Source: Stackebrandtia endophytica
GTDB lineage: Bacteria; Actinomycetota; Actinomycetes; Mycobacteriales; Micromonosporaceae
Direction: 5' to 3'
Length of the DNA: 64,000 bases
NCBI RefSeq assembly: GCF_006716355.1
Contig: NZ_VFOW01000001.1
Location: 806,001 to 870,000 of the forward strand
Shown: positions 1 through 8,716 of the stretch, piece after piece
How positions within the stretch are numbered: the first letter of the stretch is position 1
Layout of the letters: each line of letters opens with the position of its first letter
Notes under the pieces: generated by a model
Databases searched by the model: none
Told to the model about the DNA's origin: nothing
Seen by the model: the letters and a program-made list of their open reading frames with translations, nothing else
Made by a program: the position numbers and the translations under genes

Positions 1-1452
1 ATCGGCCTCCTTCGCCGCCGCGACGACCCGAGGCCGGTCGTCCAGATGCGCCAGATCGCCGACACCGATATTCTCCGCCGCCGACAGGTCATAGGACATG
101 TAGTCCTGGAAGACCGCGCTGATCCGGTCCCGCAACCGCGAGACCTCGACGTCTCGAAGATCCACGCCGTCCCAGGTGATACGGCCCCGTGTCGGGTCGT
201 AGAGACGACACAGGAGCTTCACCAGGGTCGACTTGCCGGCGCCGTTCAAGCCCACCAGCGCCAGTGACCGCCCGAACGGGATGATCAGGTCGACACCGCG
301 CAACACCCAGGGGCCGTCCTCGGTATACCGGAACCACACGTCCTCCACCCGGATTCCGGTCGCCAGACTCGGCACCGGCTTCGGGTCGGCGGCGGCCGGA
401 AGTTCCGACTTCATGTCGGAGACGTCCACATAGTGTCCGAACAGGAGCAATGCCTGGTAGCCCTGGGTCGCACCCGAGACCATACCCCCGATCGCCGCCT
501 GCACCCCGGCGACCGCGGCGATGAACGCCGAGACGTCGCCGATGGTGAACTGGCCGGCCAGCGTCGCCGAGATCATCCACACCAGACCGCCGGCGGCGAC
601 CAGTGCGCCGGCTCCCGCCAGCGGGCCCTGCGACGAGAGGACCTTACGGTCGATCTTCTCCTCGCCCTCGTTGATGGCCTTGGTCTCTCGTCGCATCCGG
701 CCCAGCAGGAAATCACCGAGGCCGAACAGTCGGATCTCCTTGACGGCGGCCATGTCCAGCATCAACATCTGGTAGAAGAGCTGCCGACGGTTACGAGGGC
801 TCAGCGACCACATCATTCCGGCCTGCTGGCGACTGATCGCCAGCTGAATGAAGAACGCCGGGATCGCCGCGACGACCGTCACCGCCGTCATGATGGGACT
901 GATCACCAGCAGCACGCCGAGGAAACTCACCACGGTGATGGTGCTCTGGATGATTCCGAAGATCGCGGTGGCGGTCTGGTCGGGCGCCATGGTGGCGGCC
1001 TGCTGCGCCATGCGCAACCGGTCGAGGAACGCGGGGTTCTCGAACCGCGCCATCCCGTCGAATCCGTTGACGGCGCCGAACAATCGGTCCTGGACGACCA
1101 GGGTGACGCCGCGCTTGAGGCGGCTCTGGATGTAATTGGTCAGGTAGGGCATCCCGGCCACGATGACGCCCAGCCCTCCGATGGCCGCCACCAGCAGCAT
1201 CGGGTGGATGTCGGGAGGAGATTGACCAGCCGGGATGTTCTCCGGTGACGTCGTCGAGAACTGAATCCCGTCCAACAGCCACTTCGTGAACAGCGTGACC
1301 GCCGCGGGTATCGCGCCCTGGATGATGGTCAGGAACAGGTACGACGTGGCCGCGATGGGCCCGGCTTGCCAGGTCAGTGCCAGGGCTCGAAAAGCCCTGG
1401 ACACCAGACCCCGCCAGCCGCCGACCTTGGTTACTTCCGGCTGGTCGACCAT
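1..1452 (-). CDS. ABC transporter, fused membrane and ATP-binding domains (C-terminus off window)
   Basis: 484 codons are visible and the frame is still open at base 1, so the C-terminus is missing. The N-terminal ~320 residues hold about six hydrophobic segments, as in an exporter-type transmembrane domain. The ATPase domain begins near residue 365, with Walker A GLNGAGKST at about residues 399-407 (bases ~225-257) and a Q-loop FQDY. The signature motif and Walker B lie beyond the left edge. The ATG at 1452 starts 2 nt after the stop of the upstream redoxin gene, so the genes are one operon with the MauE-like gene before it. Exporter-type half transporters usually act as dimers and export peptides, lipids or drugs. 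The thiol-redox neighbours suggest a disulfide-containing peptide, but no such gene is in view. Confidence 0.9.
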   Translation of the reverse strand, partial: MVDQPEVTKVGGWRGLVSRAFRALALTWQAGPIAATSYLFLTIIQGAIPAAVTLFTKWLLDGIQFSTTSPENIPAGQSPPDIHPMLLVAAIGGLGVIVAGMPYLTNYIQSRLKRGVTLVVQDRLFGAVNGFDGMARFENPAFLDRLRMAQQAATMAPDQTATAIFGIIQSTITVVSFLGVLLVISPIMTAVTVVAAIPAFFIQLAISRQQAGMMWSLSPRNRRQLFYQMLMLDMAAVKEIRLFGLGDFLLGRMRRETKAINEGEEKIDRKVLSSQGPLAGAGALVAAGGLVWMISATLAGQFTIGDVSAFIAAVAGVQAAIGGMVSGATQGYQALLLFGHYVDVSDMKSELPAAADPKPVPSLATGIRVEDVWFRYTEDGPWVLRGVDLIIPFGRSLALVGLNGAGKSTLVKLLCRLYDPTRGRITWDGVDLRDVEVSRLRDRISAVFQDYMSYDLSAAENIGVGDLAHLDDRPRVVAAAKEAD

Positions 1453-1454
1453 GA

Positions 1455-1979
1455 TCAGACGGCCTCGGTCAGGTTTCCGACGCCGCTGTGGGAACGGTCC
1501 ACGACGCCACCGGACAGGTGGACGAAGCTGGGGAACGCCGCGATGGAGAATGACGCGGTCAACGTTCCCATCTCGGATTCGGTGACCACGGATGCCTTAC
1601 CGGCCAATGCTTCGGTGAACGCGGCACGTTCATCACCCTCGCCGGAGATCACCGCCATGACCTGGTCGGGTTTCATACCGGTCTTCTCAAGGTGTTCGAT
1701 CAACGTCGACACGGCGGGTTTGCAGGCGGAACAGGTCGTGGAGAAGAACGCGACCAGGCCGGCCTGTTCGCTGAAGGCGGCCTCGCTCAACTCCTCACCG
1801 GTCACCGTCGTGGCCGAGAAGCTCGGAATCACGGAACCGGCTTCGGGACCGGATTCGTGCATGGGCATCGACGTGTTCGCCTCGTTGCGACGCAACCGGC
1901 GAATCACCGCCATCGTCAACAGCAGGTTGAGAATCGCGATGGCGCCGACCAAGACAACCGCGGCGATGAGGAAGGGCAT
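1455..1979 (-). CDS. Membrane-anchored thioredoxin-fold protein (MauD/TlpA-like)
   Basis: 174 residues. An N-terminal hydrophobic helix (about residues 3-25) is followed by RRLRR and a thioredoxin-like domain. The motif FFSTTCSACKP near residues 79-89 contains the CxxC redox pair, and the cis-Pro region is AAFPSFVHL. This arrangement fits MauD/TlpA-type thiol-disulfide oxidoreductases anchored to the membrane. The ATG at 1979 has GGAG 7 nt upstream. It sits between a MauE-like gene and an ABC exporter. In methylamine dehydrogenase clusters MauE and MauD help form disulfides in the exported enzyme subunit; no methylamine dehydrogenase gene is seen here, so the substrate is unknown. Confidence 0.85.
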   Translation of the reverse strand: MPFLIAAVVLVGAIAILNLLLTMAVIRRLRRNEANTSMPMHESGPEAGSVIPSFSATTVTGEELSEAAFSEQAGLVAFFSTTCSACKPAVSTLIEHLEKTGMKPDQVMAVISGEGDERAAFTEALAGKASVVTESEMGTLTASFSIAAFPSFVHLSGGVVDRSHSGVGNLTEAV

Positions 1980-2040
1980 GGTCTGTCTCCAAAGGGTTGT
2001 AGGGGTGGGGCATGGGGATTGAGATTAGGGGTGGGCGTGA

Positions 2041-2580
2041 TCAGAATTCAACCACAAGGTCCACAATGTCGTCATAGAACGCGGCCAGCACGGTGATCAA
2101 CGCGGCCGCCAGCAGCGCCACGGCGATTCCCGCCGGCTCGGTGGGAGCCGCCGCGCCCAGGGTCCAGGCGACGATTCCGGTGATCGCCAACAACAACAGC
2201 GCGGTGTTACGCCAGACGTGTCGCCAACCGAGCCGGGTCGTCGCCCTGCCGAAGCAGGCACATCGAAGGTCCAGCTCGGTGCGGGCCGACACCACCGCCA
2301 AACCGGTGAACCCGACCAACAGGGCGGTCGCCGGCCACAGGCCGATCGGAAACCACGGAGCGGGAATCAGCAGAGCCACACCGGTCAACGCCTCACCGAT
2401 GATCAGAGCCCAGGATCCCCACCCGGCCAATGTCGACGGGAGTCGCACCGCGGTGAGCAGGTCCGTCCACATGCGAACGGTGTCGGACATCGCCCGCATC
2501 TTTGCGACCGCGGAGACGATGAAGACACCGGCGAGTCCGAGTTGGACCGTCAGCAACAAGTAGGACATCAGGGTTCCCAT
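2041..2580 (-). CDS. MauE/DoxX-like redox-associated membrane protein
   Basis: 179 residues with about five hydrophobic segments. The pattern LTVQLGLAGVFIVSAVAKM followed by a later conserved Cys pair (LRCACFG, near residues 107-113) is typical of MauE-like members of the DoxX group. These proteins are thought to pass electrons across the membrane to a partner thioredoxin-fold protein, here the downstream redoxin (61-bp gap). The start is either the ATG at 2580 or the fifth-codon ATG at 2568; neither has a strong ribosome binding site. MauE, redoxin and ABC transporter genes read in the same direction as one unit. Confidence 0.8.
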   Translation of the reverse strand: MGTLMSYLLLTVQLGLAGVFIVSAVAKMRAMSDTVRMWTDLLTAVRLPSTLAGWGSWALIIGEALTGVALLIPAPWFPIGLWPATALLVGFTGLAVVSARTELDLRCACFGRATTRLGWRHVWRNTALLLLAITGIVAWTLGAAAPTEPAGIAVALLAAALITVLAAFYDDIVDLVVEF

Positions 2581-2691
2581 CGCGGATCAGCGTTGAAGCT
2601 CAACGATTATGACCCCTACCATCCGTATTGGGAAGCCCCCGATCGTTATCGCCCGATCGCAGAACGGATATCGGCGAGGTGAAGCCGCCGG

Positions 2692-2976
2692 TCAGCCACC
2701 CGCGACCGACGGGATGATCCGAACCTCGGCGCCGTCGGGCACCGCCGTGTCCATTCCGGCCAGTGCCCGCGACTCCTCCTCGTTGACGAACACGTTGACG
2801 AACTGCCGCAGGCGACCGCGTTCATCCCGGATTCGGCGATCCAATCGCGGGTAGGTCGCCGCGACCTCGTCGAGCACCCCGGTCAGGCTGACCGGCTCAC
2901 CCGGTTCGAGATCGAGGCGGGTGGCACCACCGCACTCGTTGCGCAGCGCACCCGGTATGAAGACCGTGACGGTCAT
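2692..2976 (-). CDS. MoaD/ThiS-family sulfur carrier, CysO-like
   Basis: 94 residues, a ubiquitin-like beta-grasp sulfur carrier. It begins MTVTVFIPGALRNECGG and ends IIPSVAGG; the terminal Gly-Gly is what is adenylated and thiocarboxylated in this family. The sequence pattern (FVNVFVNEEE, then VPDGAEVRIIP) is close to M. tuberculosis CysO, which feeds sulfide to CysM in cysteine synthesis. No CysM or Mec peptidase gene is adjacent. The ATG at 2976 is fixed by a strong GGAGGTGA upstream; a longer in-frame reading to 3066 lacks such a site. It lies 29 bp behind the BNR-repeat gene and is probably co-transcribed with it. Confidence 0.85.
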   Translation of the reverse strand: MTVTVFIPGALRNECGGATRLDLEPGEPVSLTGVLDEVAATYPRLDRRIRDERGRLRQFVNVFVNEEESRALAGMDTAVPDGAEVRIIPSVAGG

Positions 2977-3005
2977 CGGTTCACCTCCATAATCCTGGAA
3001 CGGAC

Positions 3006-4106
3006 CTATATCCGCGCGGCCCGGACACACAGCACGTCCGGGAGATGTGTGACCACCGGACTCCATCGCGGCTCGGAGTCCACGGCCGCGTACACGTCTC
3101 CGCAGCGGGTTCCGAAGTACCAGCCGGCATCGTCATCGCCGTCGGTGGCGGCCGCGTCGCGCAGCACGATGCCGAAATACGGTTCCTCGGGAAGGCCCTC
3201 GCTGAAGGTTCGCCACGTGCTGCCACCGTCGTCGCTGCGCTGCGCCTGCAGTCGATTGCCGGGTGGGAACCGACCGGCGGCAGCGGCCACCGGGAAATTC
3301 ATGATGCTGTCGCCGCTGGTCGGGTGGGCGACCATCGCGAATCCGAAATCACTGGGCAGTCCGTCGGCGATCGAGGTCCACTCCGTGGCCTCGTCGTCGC
3401 TGCGGTACACCCCGCCGTGGTTCTGGGCGTACAGCTTCGCCGGATCGACGCTGTCACGCACCACTTTGTGCACGCACTGGCCGAATTCCGGGTACGGGTC
3501 GGCGAGGAAGTCGGCCATGATGCCCCGATTGACCGCCGTCCAACTGTTTCCCGCGTCGTGGGTTTGGTACACCCCGCCGGTGGACATCGCGACGGTCACG
3601 CTGTCGGGGTCGTCGGGGTGCGGCAGGATCGTGTGGATGGCGGCACCACCGTATCCGGGGTACCACTCTCGGCGATGAGGGTGGTTCCACAGCCCGTGGT
3701 TGAGTTCGAAGGTGACCCCACCGTCGACGGAGGTGAACAACGCATGGGGCTCGACGCCGGCGTAGACGATGTCGGGATCGGGGCCGAAACCGAACTGCCA
3801 GGTGCGAACCAACGCGGTGTCGAGGTCGGGCGGAAAGAAGATGGGCGCCCGCTCGGCGGGCTCGTTCCAGTTGGCGCCCAGGTCATCCGAGTGCCATACG
3901 CTCGGCCCGAAATGGGAACTGTCGGCGCCCACCAACAGCCGTGGCGTGGATCGTCGAGTATCGATCCCGATGGCGTAGACGCTGCTTTGGACGGTGCTGT
4001 CGTCCCCGCCGAGAATCAGCGGACCGTCGACACGCCAGGCGCGCCGGTCTTCGCTGGTGGCCAGGAAGAAGCCCTTCTTCGTTCCGATGGCCAGCAGATA
4101 CGTCAT
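3006..4106 (-). CDS. BNR/Asp-box repeat beta-propeller protein (sialidase/VPS10-like fold)
   Basis: 366 residues starting MTYLLAIGTKKGFF. At least five Asp-box motifs of the form S/T-x-D-x-G-x-x-W/F are visible (SDDLGANW, SVDGGVTF, THDAGNSW, SDDEATEW, SDDGGSTW), the mark of six-bladed propellers such as sialidases and WD40/YVTN/BNR-like proteins. There is no signal peptide, so it is probably cytoplasmic. No catalytic function can be assigned. The frame is open upstream to 4733, but the composition before 4106 is not coding-like, and GAAGGG precedes the ATG at 4106. Its partner downstream is the CysO-like carrier. Confidence 0.8.
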   Translation of the reverse strand: MTYLLAIGTKKGFFLATSEDRRAWRVDGPLILGGDDSTVQSSVYAIGIDTRRSTPRLLVGADSSHFGPSVWHSDDLGANWNEPAERAPIFFPPDLDTALVRTWQFGFGPDPDIVYAGVEPHALFTSVDGGVTFELNHGLWNHPHRREWYPGYGGAAIHTILPHPDDPDSVTVAMSTGGVYQTHDAGNSWTAVNRGIMADFLADPYPEFGQCVHKVVRDSVDPAKLYAQNHGGVYRSDDEATEWTSIADGLPSDFGFAMVAHPTSGDSIMNFPVAAAAGRFPPGNRLQAQRSDDGGSTWRTFSEGLPEEPYFGIVLRDAAATDGDDDAGWYFGTRCGDVYAAVDSEPRWSPVVTHLPDVLCVRAARI

Positions 4107-4422
4107 GATCAGGCCCTTCGTGTCGGTGACATGTCGAGAGAATCGGCGGTCTCCCGTCGACGACGCCGAACGCGGTGTCGGAACTCGAACCAGGACTACT
4201 GGCCGCGGATGCGTCCGACGACGGTCCGGGCGAGGCGACACCGGCGAGGCGATGGTGACGAGATCACTGCGCGATTCGCTCGTGCCGTCTCGAAGGCATC
4301 CGGATCGGCCGAACACCCCGTCAACGAGACGACGATCACATTCTGAACCGAAGGTACGACATTCGTCTCGCCACACAGGGCCAATCGCGGCCGGATCCGG
4401 CGAATATGACAGCATCGGGGCC
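4107..4422. other. Intergenic, divergent promoter region
   Basis: 316 bp between the divergent BNR-repeat gene and the PH-like gene. It must hold promoters for both. No convincing small gene, RNA or repeat was seen. Confidence 0.5.
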
Positions 4423-5064
4423 ATGACGGTCGTCAATTCAGTACCCGGATCCACCCGGTTTCGCCGCAGCGGCGGGTCCTGGATCGCCTCGGTGCTCGCG
4501 CTGATTTTCGTCATGCCGTTCGCCGGTTCGGTGTTCGTCGAACTGGAATCCGGTTGGCGGTTGGCGCTGACGCCGATCGCGATCGTGGCGATCCTGATCC
4601 CGCTGGCCTTCACCATCTGGTCACTGCGGTCGGGGGTCGACGTGACCACCGAGGGACTGACCATCAAGGCGCTGTTCGGCAGCCGCCGACTGGCCTGGTC
4701 GCAGCTGACGGGTTTCGACCACCACAACGGCAAGGTTTACGCGGCGTTGACCTCCGGCAACCGCATCGAACTGCCCAGCGTCCGCCCGGTGGACCTGCCG
4801 AGGCTGGTCGCCGCGGGTGGCAACCAGCTGGTGGAGTCCGACGACGAGGCCCCCGCAGAGGCCTCGTTATCAGCGTCGGTCAGTAACCGTCCGAGACGAT
4901 ATTGTGCAGGGGTTCTCCCGCGACATAACGGCGCAGCTGGTCACCGGCCACCCGATACATGCTCCGCAGCAGGCCTTCGACGGCACCGCCCACGTGCGGC
5001 GTCACCAAGACATTCGGCATTGCCCATAGTGGGCTGTCCTCGGGCAGCGGCTCCGGGTCGGTGA
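4423..5064 (+). CDS. Small membrane protein with PH-like domain, read-through C-terminus
   Basis: 213 residues from ATG 4423. Two hydrophobic segments (about residues 17-37 and 43-63) precede a short PH-like domain (GVDVTTEGLTIKALFGSRRLAWSQL, then RIELPSVRPVDLPRLVAAGG), as in common actinobacterial PH-domain membrane proteins. Those usually end shortly after this point, about residue 150 here. The frame instead stays open for another ~60 residues, across and past the end of the convergent dehydrogenase gene (overlap 4880-5064). The tail is Arg/Pro-rich and looks like antisense translation. A stop occurs in another frame at 4884-4886, so the natural stop may have been lost through a small indel. 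Confidence 0.7.
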   Translation: MTVVNSVPGSTRFRRSGGSWIASVLALIFVMPFAGSVFVELESGWRLALTPIAIVAILIPLAFTIWSLRSGVDVTTEGLTIKALFGSRRLAWSQLTGFDHHNGKVYAALTSGNRIELPSVRPVDLPRLVAAGGNQLVESDDEAPAEASLSASVSNRPRRYCAGVLPRHNGAAGHRPPDTCSAAGLRRHRPRAASPRHSALPIVGCPRAAAPGR

Positions 5065-5791
5065 CGTCCAGGGCGGCGTGAAGTCGACCGGTGCCGACCT
5101 CCGCGATCAGCGCCTCGGTATCGACCACCGGACCGCGCGCGGCGTTGACCAGCAGCGCACCGTCACGCATCTGCGACAGGAACCGGGCGTCGACGAGACC
5201 GGTGGTCTCCTCGGTCAGTGGAGTGATGAGGACGACCACGTCGGCGGTCGGCAACAGCTCAGGCAGCGCGGAGACCGGGTGGACCCCGGGCCGCTCCCGC
5301 CGCGCCACCAGGACGGGTTCGGCGTCGAAGGCCTCGACCTTGCGGGCGATCGACGTGCCGATGTCACCGGCACCGACGATGAGCACGGTCTTGCCCGCCA
5401 GTGTCCGTCCGGGTTCATGCGCCCACCGACTTTGCGCCTGGGCGCGAATGTGGGCCGGGAACTTCCGCAGCGACGCCAGCATCGCGGTCAACGCCCACTC
5501 CGAGGTGGAGCCGGTGTGCGCGCCCTTCGCGTCGCACAGGACGACTCCCTCCGGAATCACCGGAATCCACACCTCGGCACCGGCGGTCAACAACTGGACG
5601 ACCTTCAACCCGGTCATCTCCGCCAACGGACGAGTCGCGGAGCTTTTGCCCAGGTAGGTGGGAACCCAGAATTCGACGGTGGCGGGATCGGATGGGTACT
5701 CGCCACCGGGCTCGAAAACCTCCACCGTGACCTCGGAGGGAACGTCTCCGATCAGTTCCAGCCCTGCTTTGTGCGAGATCCATACCTTCAT
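4880..5791 (-). CDS. D-isomer-specific 2-hydroxyacid dehydrogenase
   Basis: 303 residues. The NAD-binding Rossmann motif is VGAGDIGTS near residues 146-154. The family's catalytic Arg lies in NAARGPVVD, the Glu in DPEPLPEDSPLW and the His in TPHVGGA. This predicts an NAD(P)-dependent 2-oxoacid/2-hydroxyacid oxidoreductase; the substrate cannot be told. The chosen ATG at 5791 begins MKVWISHKAG and lies 7 nt after TAGGCT, consistent with leaderless translation. An in-frame upstream reading to 5941 has no ribosome binding site. It is convergent with, and overlaps the 3' end of, the PH-like gene. Confidence 0.85.
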   Translation of the reverse strand: MKVWISHKAGLELIGDVPSEVTVEVFEPGGEYPSDPATVEFWVPTYLGKSSATRPLAEMTGLKVVQLLTAGAEVWIPVIPEGVVLCDAKGAHTGSTSEWALTAMLASLRKFPAHIRAQAQSRWAHEPGRTLAGKTVLIVGAGDIGTSIARKVEAFDAEPVLVARRERPGVHPVSALPELLPTADVVVLITPLTEETTGLVDARFLSQMRDGALLVNAARGPVVDTEALIAEVGTGRLHAALDVTDPEPLPEDSPLWAMPNVLVTPHVGGAVEGLLRSMYRVAGDQLRRYVAGEPLHNIVSDGY

Positions 5792-5798
5792 AGCGCGC

Positions 5799-5804
5799 AG
5801 CCTA
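5799..5804 (-). promoter_or_regulatory. -10 hexamer TAGGCT, leaderless start
   Basis: TAGGCT lies 7 nt before the ATG at 5791, so transcription should begin at or next to the start codon. Confidence 0.5.
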
Positions 5805-5945
5805 CGTCGCCGAACCGGCGGTCGGCCATTCCCGCAGTCGCATGTGACCGGCACCGAATTCACGTCGTGACCGCGGTACTCGATGCCACGACACGACCAC
5901 CTCCCGCCACGACAACGGGATGGATCCGGGGTTGGCCGCATCCTT

Positions 5946-5951
5946 TACGCT
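5946..5951 (+). promoter_or_regulatory. -10 hexamer TACGCT, leaderless start
   Basis: TACGCT lies 6 nt before the GTG at 5958. There is no Shine-Dalgarno sequence, which supports a leaderless mRNA and this start codon. Confidence 0.55.
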
Positions 5952-5957
5952 GGCCAG

Positions 5958-7100
5958 GTGAGTACTCGTGTCTGGCGTGCGGCCGCGGCCAGTGTGGCGG
6001 CACTGGCCGTCCTGTCTTCGTGCAGCTTCGGCCCCCCTCCCCCCGACGAGTCAGGTGAACCACCGAACCTCCCGTCGCCGTCGACCGACCCCGAGGCCGC
6101 CAACCCGTCGGTGGTCGCCTCGGTGATCGCCGGCGACCTGGAGGTGCCGTGGGGCTTGGCGTTCCTCCCGGACGGATCGGCGCTGGTGACCGAACGTGAG
6201 AGCGCCCGTCTCCTGCAGATCACCATGCCCGACGACCCGATGGCCGCACCGTCCGTCGACGAGGTGCAGGTCATCGAGGAGGTCGTCCCCGACGGCGAGG
6301 GCGGCCTGTTGGGGGTGGCCGTCTCCCCCGAGTACGACACCGACGAGACGGTGTACATCTTCTACACCGCCGAGGACGACAACCGGATCGCCGCGTTGAA
6401 GCTGGGCGAGGCACCCGAACCCATACTCACCGGAATCCCCAAGTCCTCGATACACAATGGTGGTCAGCTCAGCTTCGGTCCCGACGGCATGCTGTATGCG
6501 ACCACCGGAGACGCCTCCGACCCCGATGCCGCCCAGGACGAGGACAGCCTGGCGGGGAAGATCCTGCGGATGACGCCCGAGGGCGAGGCACCCGATGACA
6601 ATCCGTTCGACGACTCGGTCGTCTACACGTTGGGCCATCGCAACTCGCAGGGATTGGCCTGGGGGCCCGAAGAGCAGTTGTACGCCACCGAGTTCGGCGC
6701 CGACAGCGCCGACGAGCTCAACCGGATCGAAGCCGGCAAGAACTACGGTTGGCCCATTGTGGAGGGACATGGCGGCGGCGATGATCTGACCGACCCCCTA
6801 CTCACCTGGGAACCGGCCGAGGCCTCCTGCGCCGGAGCATCGTTCGCCGACTCGATTCTGGTCATGGCATGTCTTCGCGGTGAACGGTTGTGGGAGGTGG
6901 AATTCGCCGCAAACGGTACCGTCGTAGGCGAGCCGACCGCTAGTCTGATCGGAGAACTCGGGCGGCTGCGCGCGGTCGCCGAGGCACCGGACGGCACCCT
7001 GTGGATATCCACATCCAATGTAGAGAAGGAGCAGGCCCGCGACGGCGATGACCAGATCATTCGGATCGTGGCGGGTGGATCGATAGAAGGGCAAACCTGA
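5958..7100 (+). CDS. Glucose/sorbosone dehydrogenase-like lipoprotein (PQQ-type beta-propeller)
   Basis: 380 residues from GTG 5958. The N-terminus VSTRVWRAAAASVAALAVLSSC has a lipobox, with Cys at about residue 22, so it is probably lipid-anchored outside the membrane. The mature part carries family motifs of soluble PQQ glucose dehydrogenase/sorbosone dehydrogenase: VPWGLAFLPDGSALVTER, GEGGLLGVAVSP, HNGGQLSFGPDGMLY, GHRNSQGLAW and EFGADSADELN. The family oxidises sugars with PQQ; many actinobacterial members are untested and may bind other ligands. It overlaps or abuts the metallophosphoesterase frame that follows. Confidence 0.85.
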   Translation: MSTRVWRAAAASVAALAVLSSCSFGPPPPDESGEPPNLPSPSTDPEAANPSVVASVIAGDLEVPWGLAFLPDGSALVTERESARLLQITMPDDPMAAPSVDEVQVIEEVVPDGEGGLLGVAVSPEYDTDETVYIFYTAEDDNRIAALKLGEAPEPILTGIPKSSIHNGGQLSFGPDGMLYATTGDASDPDAAQDEDSLAGKILRMTPEGEAPDDNPFDDSVVYTLGHRNSQGLAWGPEEQLYATEFGADSADELNRIEAGKNYGWPIVEGHGGGDDLTDPLLTWEPAEASCAGASFADSILVMACLRGERLWEVEFAANGTVVGEPTASLIGELGRLRAVAEAPDGTLWISTSNVEKEQARDGDDQIIRIVAGGSIEGQT

Positions 7101-7255
7101 TCGACGACAACGGCGACACCACAGACGACCCCACTGCTCGGCAGCCGCGAACGGCCGATCGGATCCTCGCCGGTTACCGCTCGACCCGGGCGGCCCTCTC
7201 CCGCAGCCTGCGATGGGTCCGAGGCAACACCTGGACGCGTCGCACCGCCAAGGCG

Positions 7256-8713
7256 GTGATGTTCACCTTCCTGGCCCTCATCGCCGCCACGGTCGGTGTC
7301 TTCGTCGGTGGAGTCGCTTCGGTCGACGTCGGTCCGTTCCGCACCACCATGGCGGTGCAGCCCTCCACCACGGGGGAGTCCGAGGTCTACCTGCCCCCGT
7401 TGGGATCGCTCATCTTCGACAGCCACGACGCCCCGCTGCGGCTGACCCTGCGACTGGACTCATTGGACCAATCACGGACCGAAGCCCTCATCGCCGACCC
7501 CACAGGGGTCGAGAAGGCCAGCGCGACCGTCCCCAACGACCTCCTCATCGGGATCACCGACGTCACCCTGGGGGCCATCGCCGGAGCGATGCTGTTGGGC
7601 ATCATCCTGGGAGCCCTGGTGTTCCGGTCACGACGACGAGCCGTCATCTGCGGCGCACTGTCGCTGGTGGTCGCCCTGTCGGGCCTCGGATTGGCGGCCT
7701 CGTCGATCCGACCCGAGTCGATCACCGAACCCCGGTACGAGGGCCTGCTGGCCAACGCCCCGGCCGTGGTGGGTTCGGCCCAGAACATCGCCGACCGCTA
7801 CGAGAAGTACCGGGAGCAGCTGCAACAGTTCATCGTCAACATGTCGCAGTTCTACACGATCGCGCGAACCCTGCCGGCGTTCGAGCCCGACCCGGGCACG
7901 ATTCGGGTCCTGCACGTCTCCGACCTCCACCTCAACCCCGCCGCATGGGACGTCATCGAGTCGGTGACCAAGCAGTTCCAGATCAACATGGTCATCGACA
8001 CCGGCGACATCACCGACTGGGGCACCCAGCAGGAGGCCGCCACCTACACCGAGGGCATCCGTCGAATCACCGCGCCATACCTCTACATCCGCGGCAACCA
8101 CGACTCCGGTAAGACCGCCGACATCATCGCCGAGCAGACCAACGCCATCGTCCTGGACGGTGAAGTGGTCGAAGTGGACGGCCTGCGAATCGGTGGCATC
8201 GGCGATCCCCGATTCACGCCGGACAAGTCGGCCAAACCGTCCGACTGGCGTGAGGAACAGGTCATGCTGGACAACGGGATCGAGTTGCGCGACAACATCA
8301 TCGCCGAGGGTGGCGCCGATGTGGCGCTGGTTCACGACCCGGTCAGCGCCGGTCCGTTGGCCGACGTCGTGCCGTTGGTTCTGTCCGGCCACCGGCACCA
8401 GCGACAATCCGAACTGATCAGTGACGAGACGCTGCTGCTGGTTCAGGGCTCGACCGGTGGTGCGGGACTTCGAGGGCTGCAACAGGACACCCCGGTTCCG
8501 CTGCAACTGTCGGTCATGTACTTCGACAGCGAGACCAAGTTGTTGCAGGCCTTCGACGACATCTCGGTGGGCGGGGTCGGCGAGACCGAGGTGACGTTGC
8601 AGCGTCACATCCTCACCGACGGACTACCCGATGACGCCTCCGACCTGTTCCCCTCGCCCGAGGAGGTCGAGGAGGCCGAGAACAACCCGAGCCTGGAACC
8701 CGACAGCAATTGA
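7256..8713 (+). CDS. Membrane metallophosphoesterase (calcineurin-like)
   Basis: 485 residues from GTG 7256. A hydrophobic segment lies at the N-terminus and two more near residues 98-145, followed by a calcineurin-like phosphoesterase domain. Metal-binding motifs are visible in order: SDLHLNP, DTGDITDWG, RGNHDSG, VHDP and SGHRHQ. The substrate is unknown. The same frame stays open and coding-like upstream to CTG 7097, where GAAGGG lies 5 nt before a CTGA overlap with the preceding stop. The true protein may therefore be about 538 residues, with a basic N-terminal cytoplasmic tail. A hairpin terminator follows directly. Confidence 0.85.
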   Translation: MMFTFLALIAATVGVFVGGVASVDVGPFRTTMAVQPSTTGESEVYLPPLGSLIFDSHDAPLRLTLRLDSLDQSRTEALIADPTGVEKASATVPNDLLIGITDVTLGAIAGAMLLGIILGALVFRSRRRAVICGALSLVVALSGLGLAASSIRPESITEPRYEGLLANAPAVVGSAQNIADRYEKYREQLQQFIVNMSQFYTIARTLPAFEPDPGTIRVLHVSDLHLNPAAWDVIESVTKQFQINMVIDTGDITDWGTQQEAATYTEGIRRITAPYLYIRGNHDSGKTADIIAEQTNAIVLDGEVVEVDGLRIGGIGDPRFTPDKSAKPSDWREEQVMLDNGIELRDNIIAEGGADVALVHDPVSAGPLADVVPLVLSGHRHQRQSELISDETLLLVQGSTGGAGLRGLQQDTPVPLQLSVMYFDSETKLLQAFDDISVGGVGETEVTLQRHILTDGLPDDASDLFPSPEEVEEAENNPSLEPDSN

Positions 8714-8716
8714 CGA

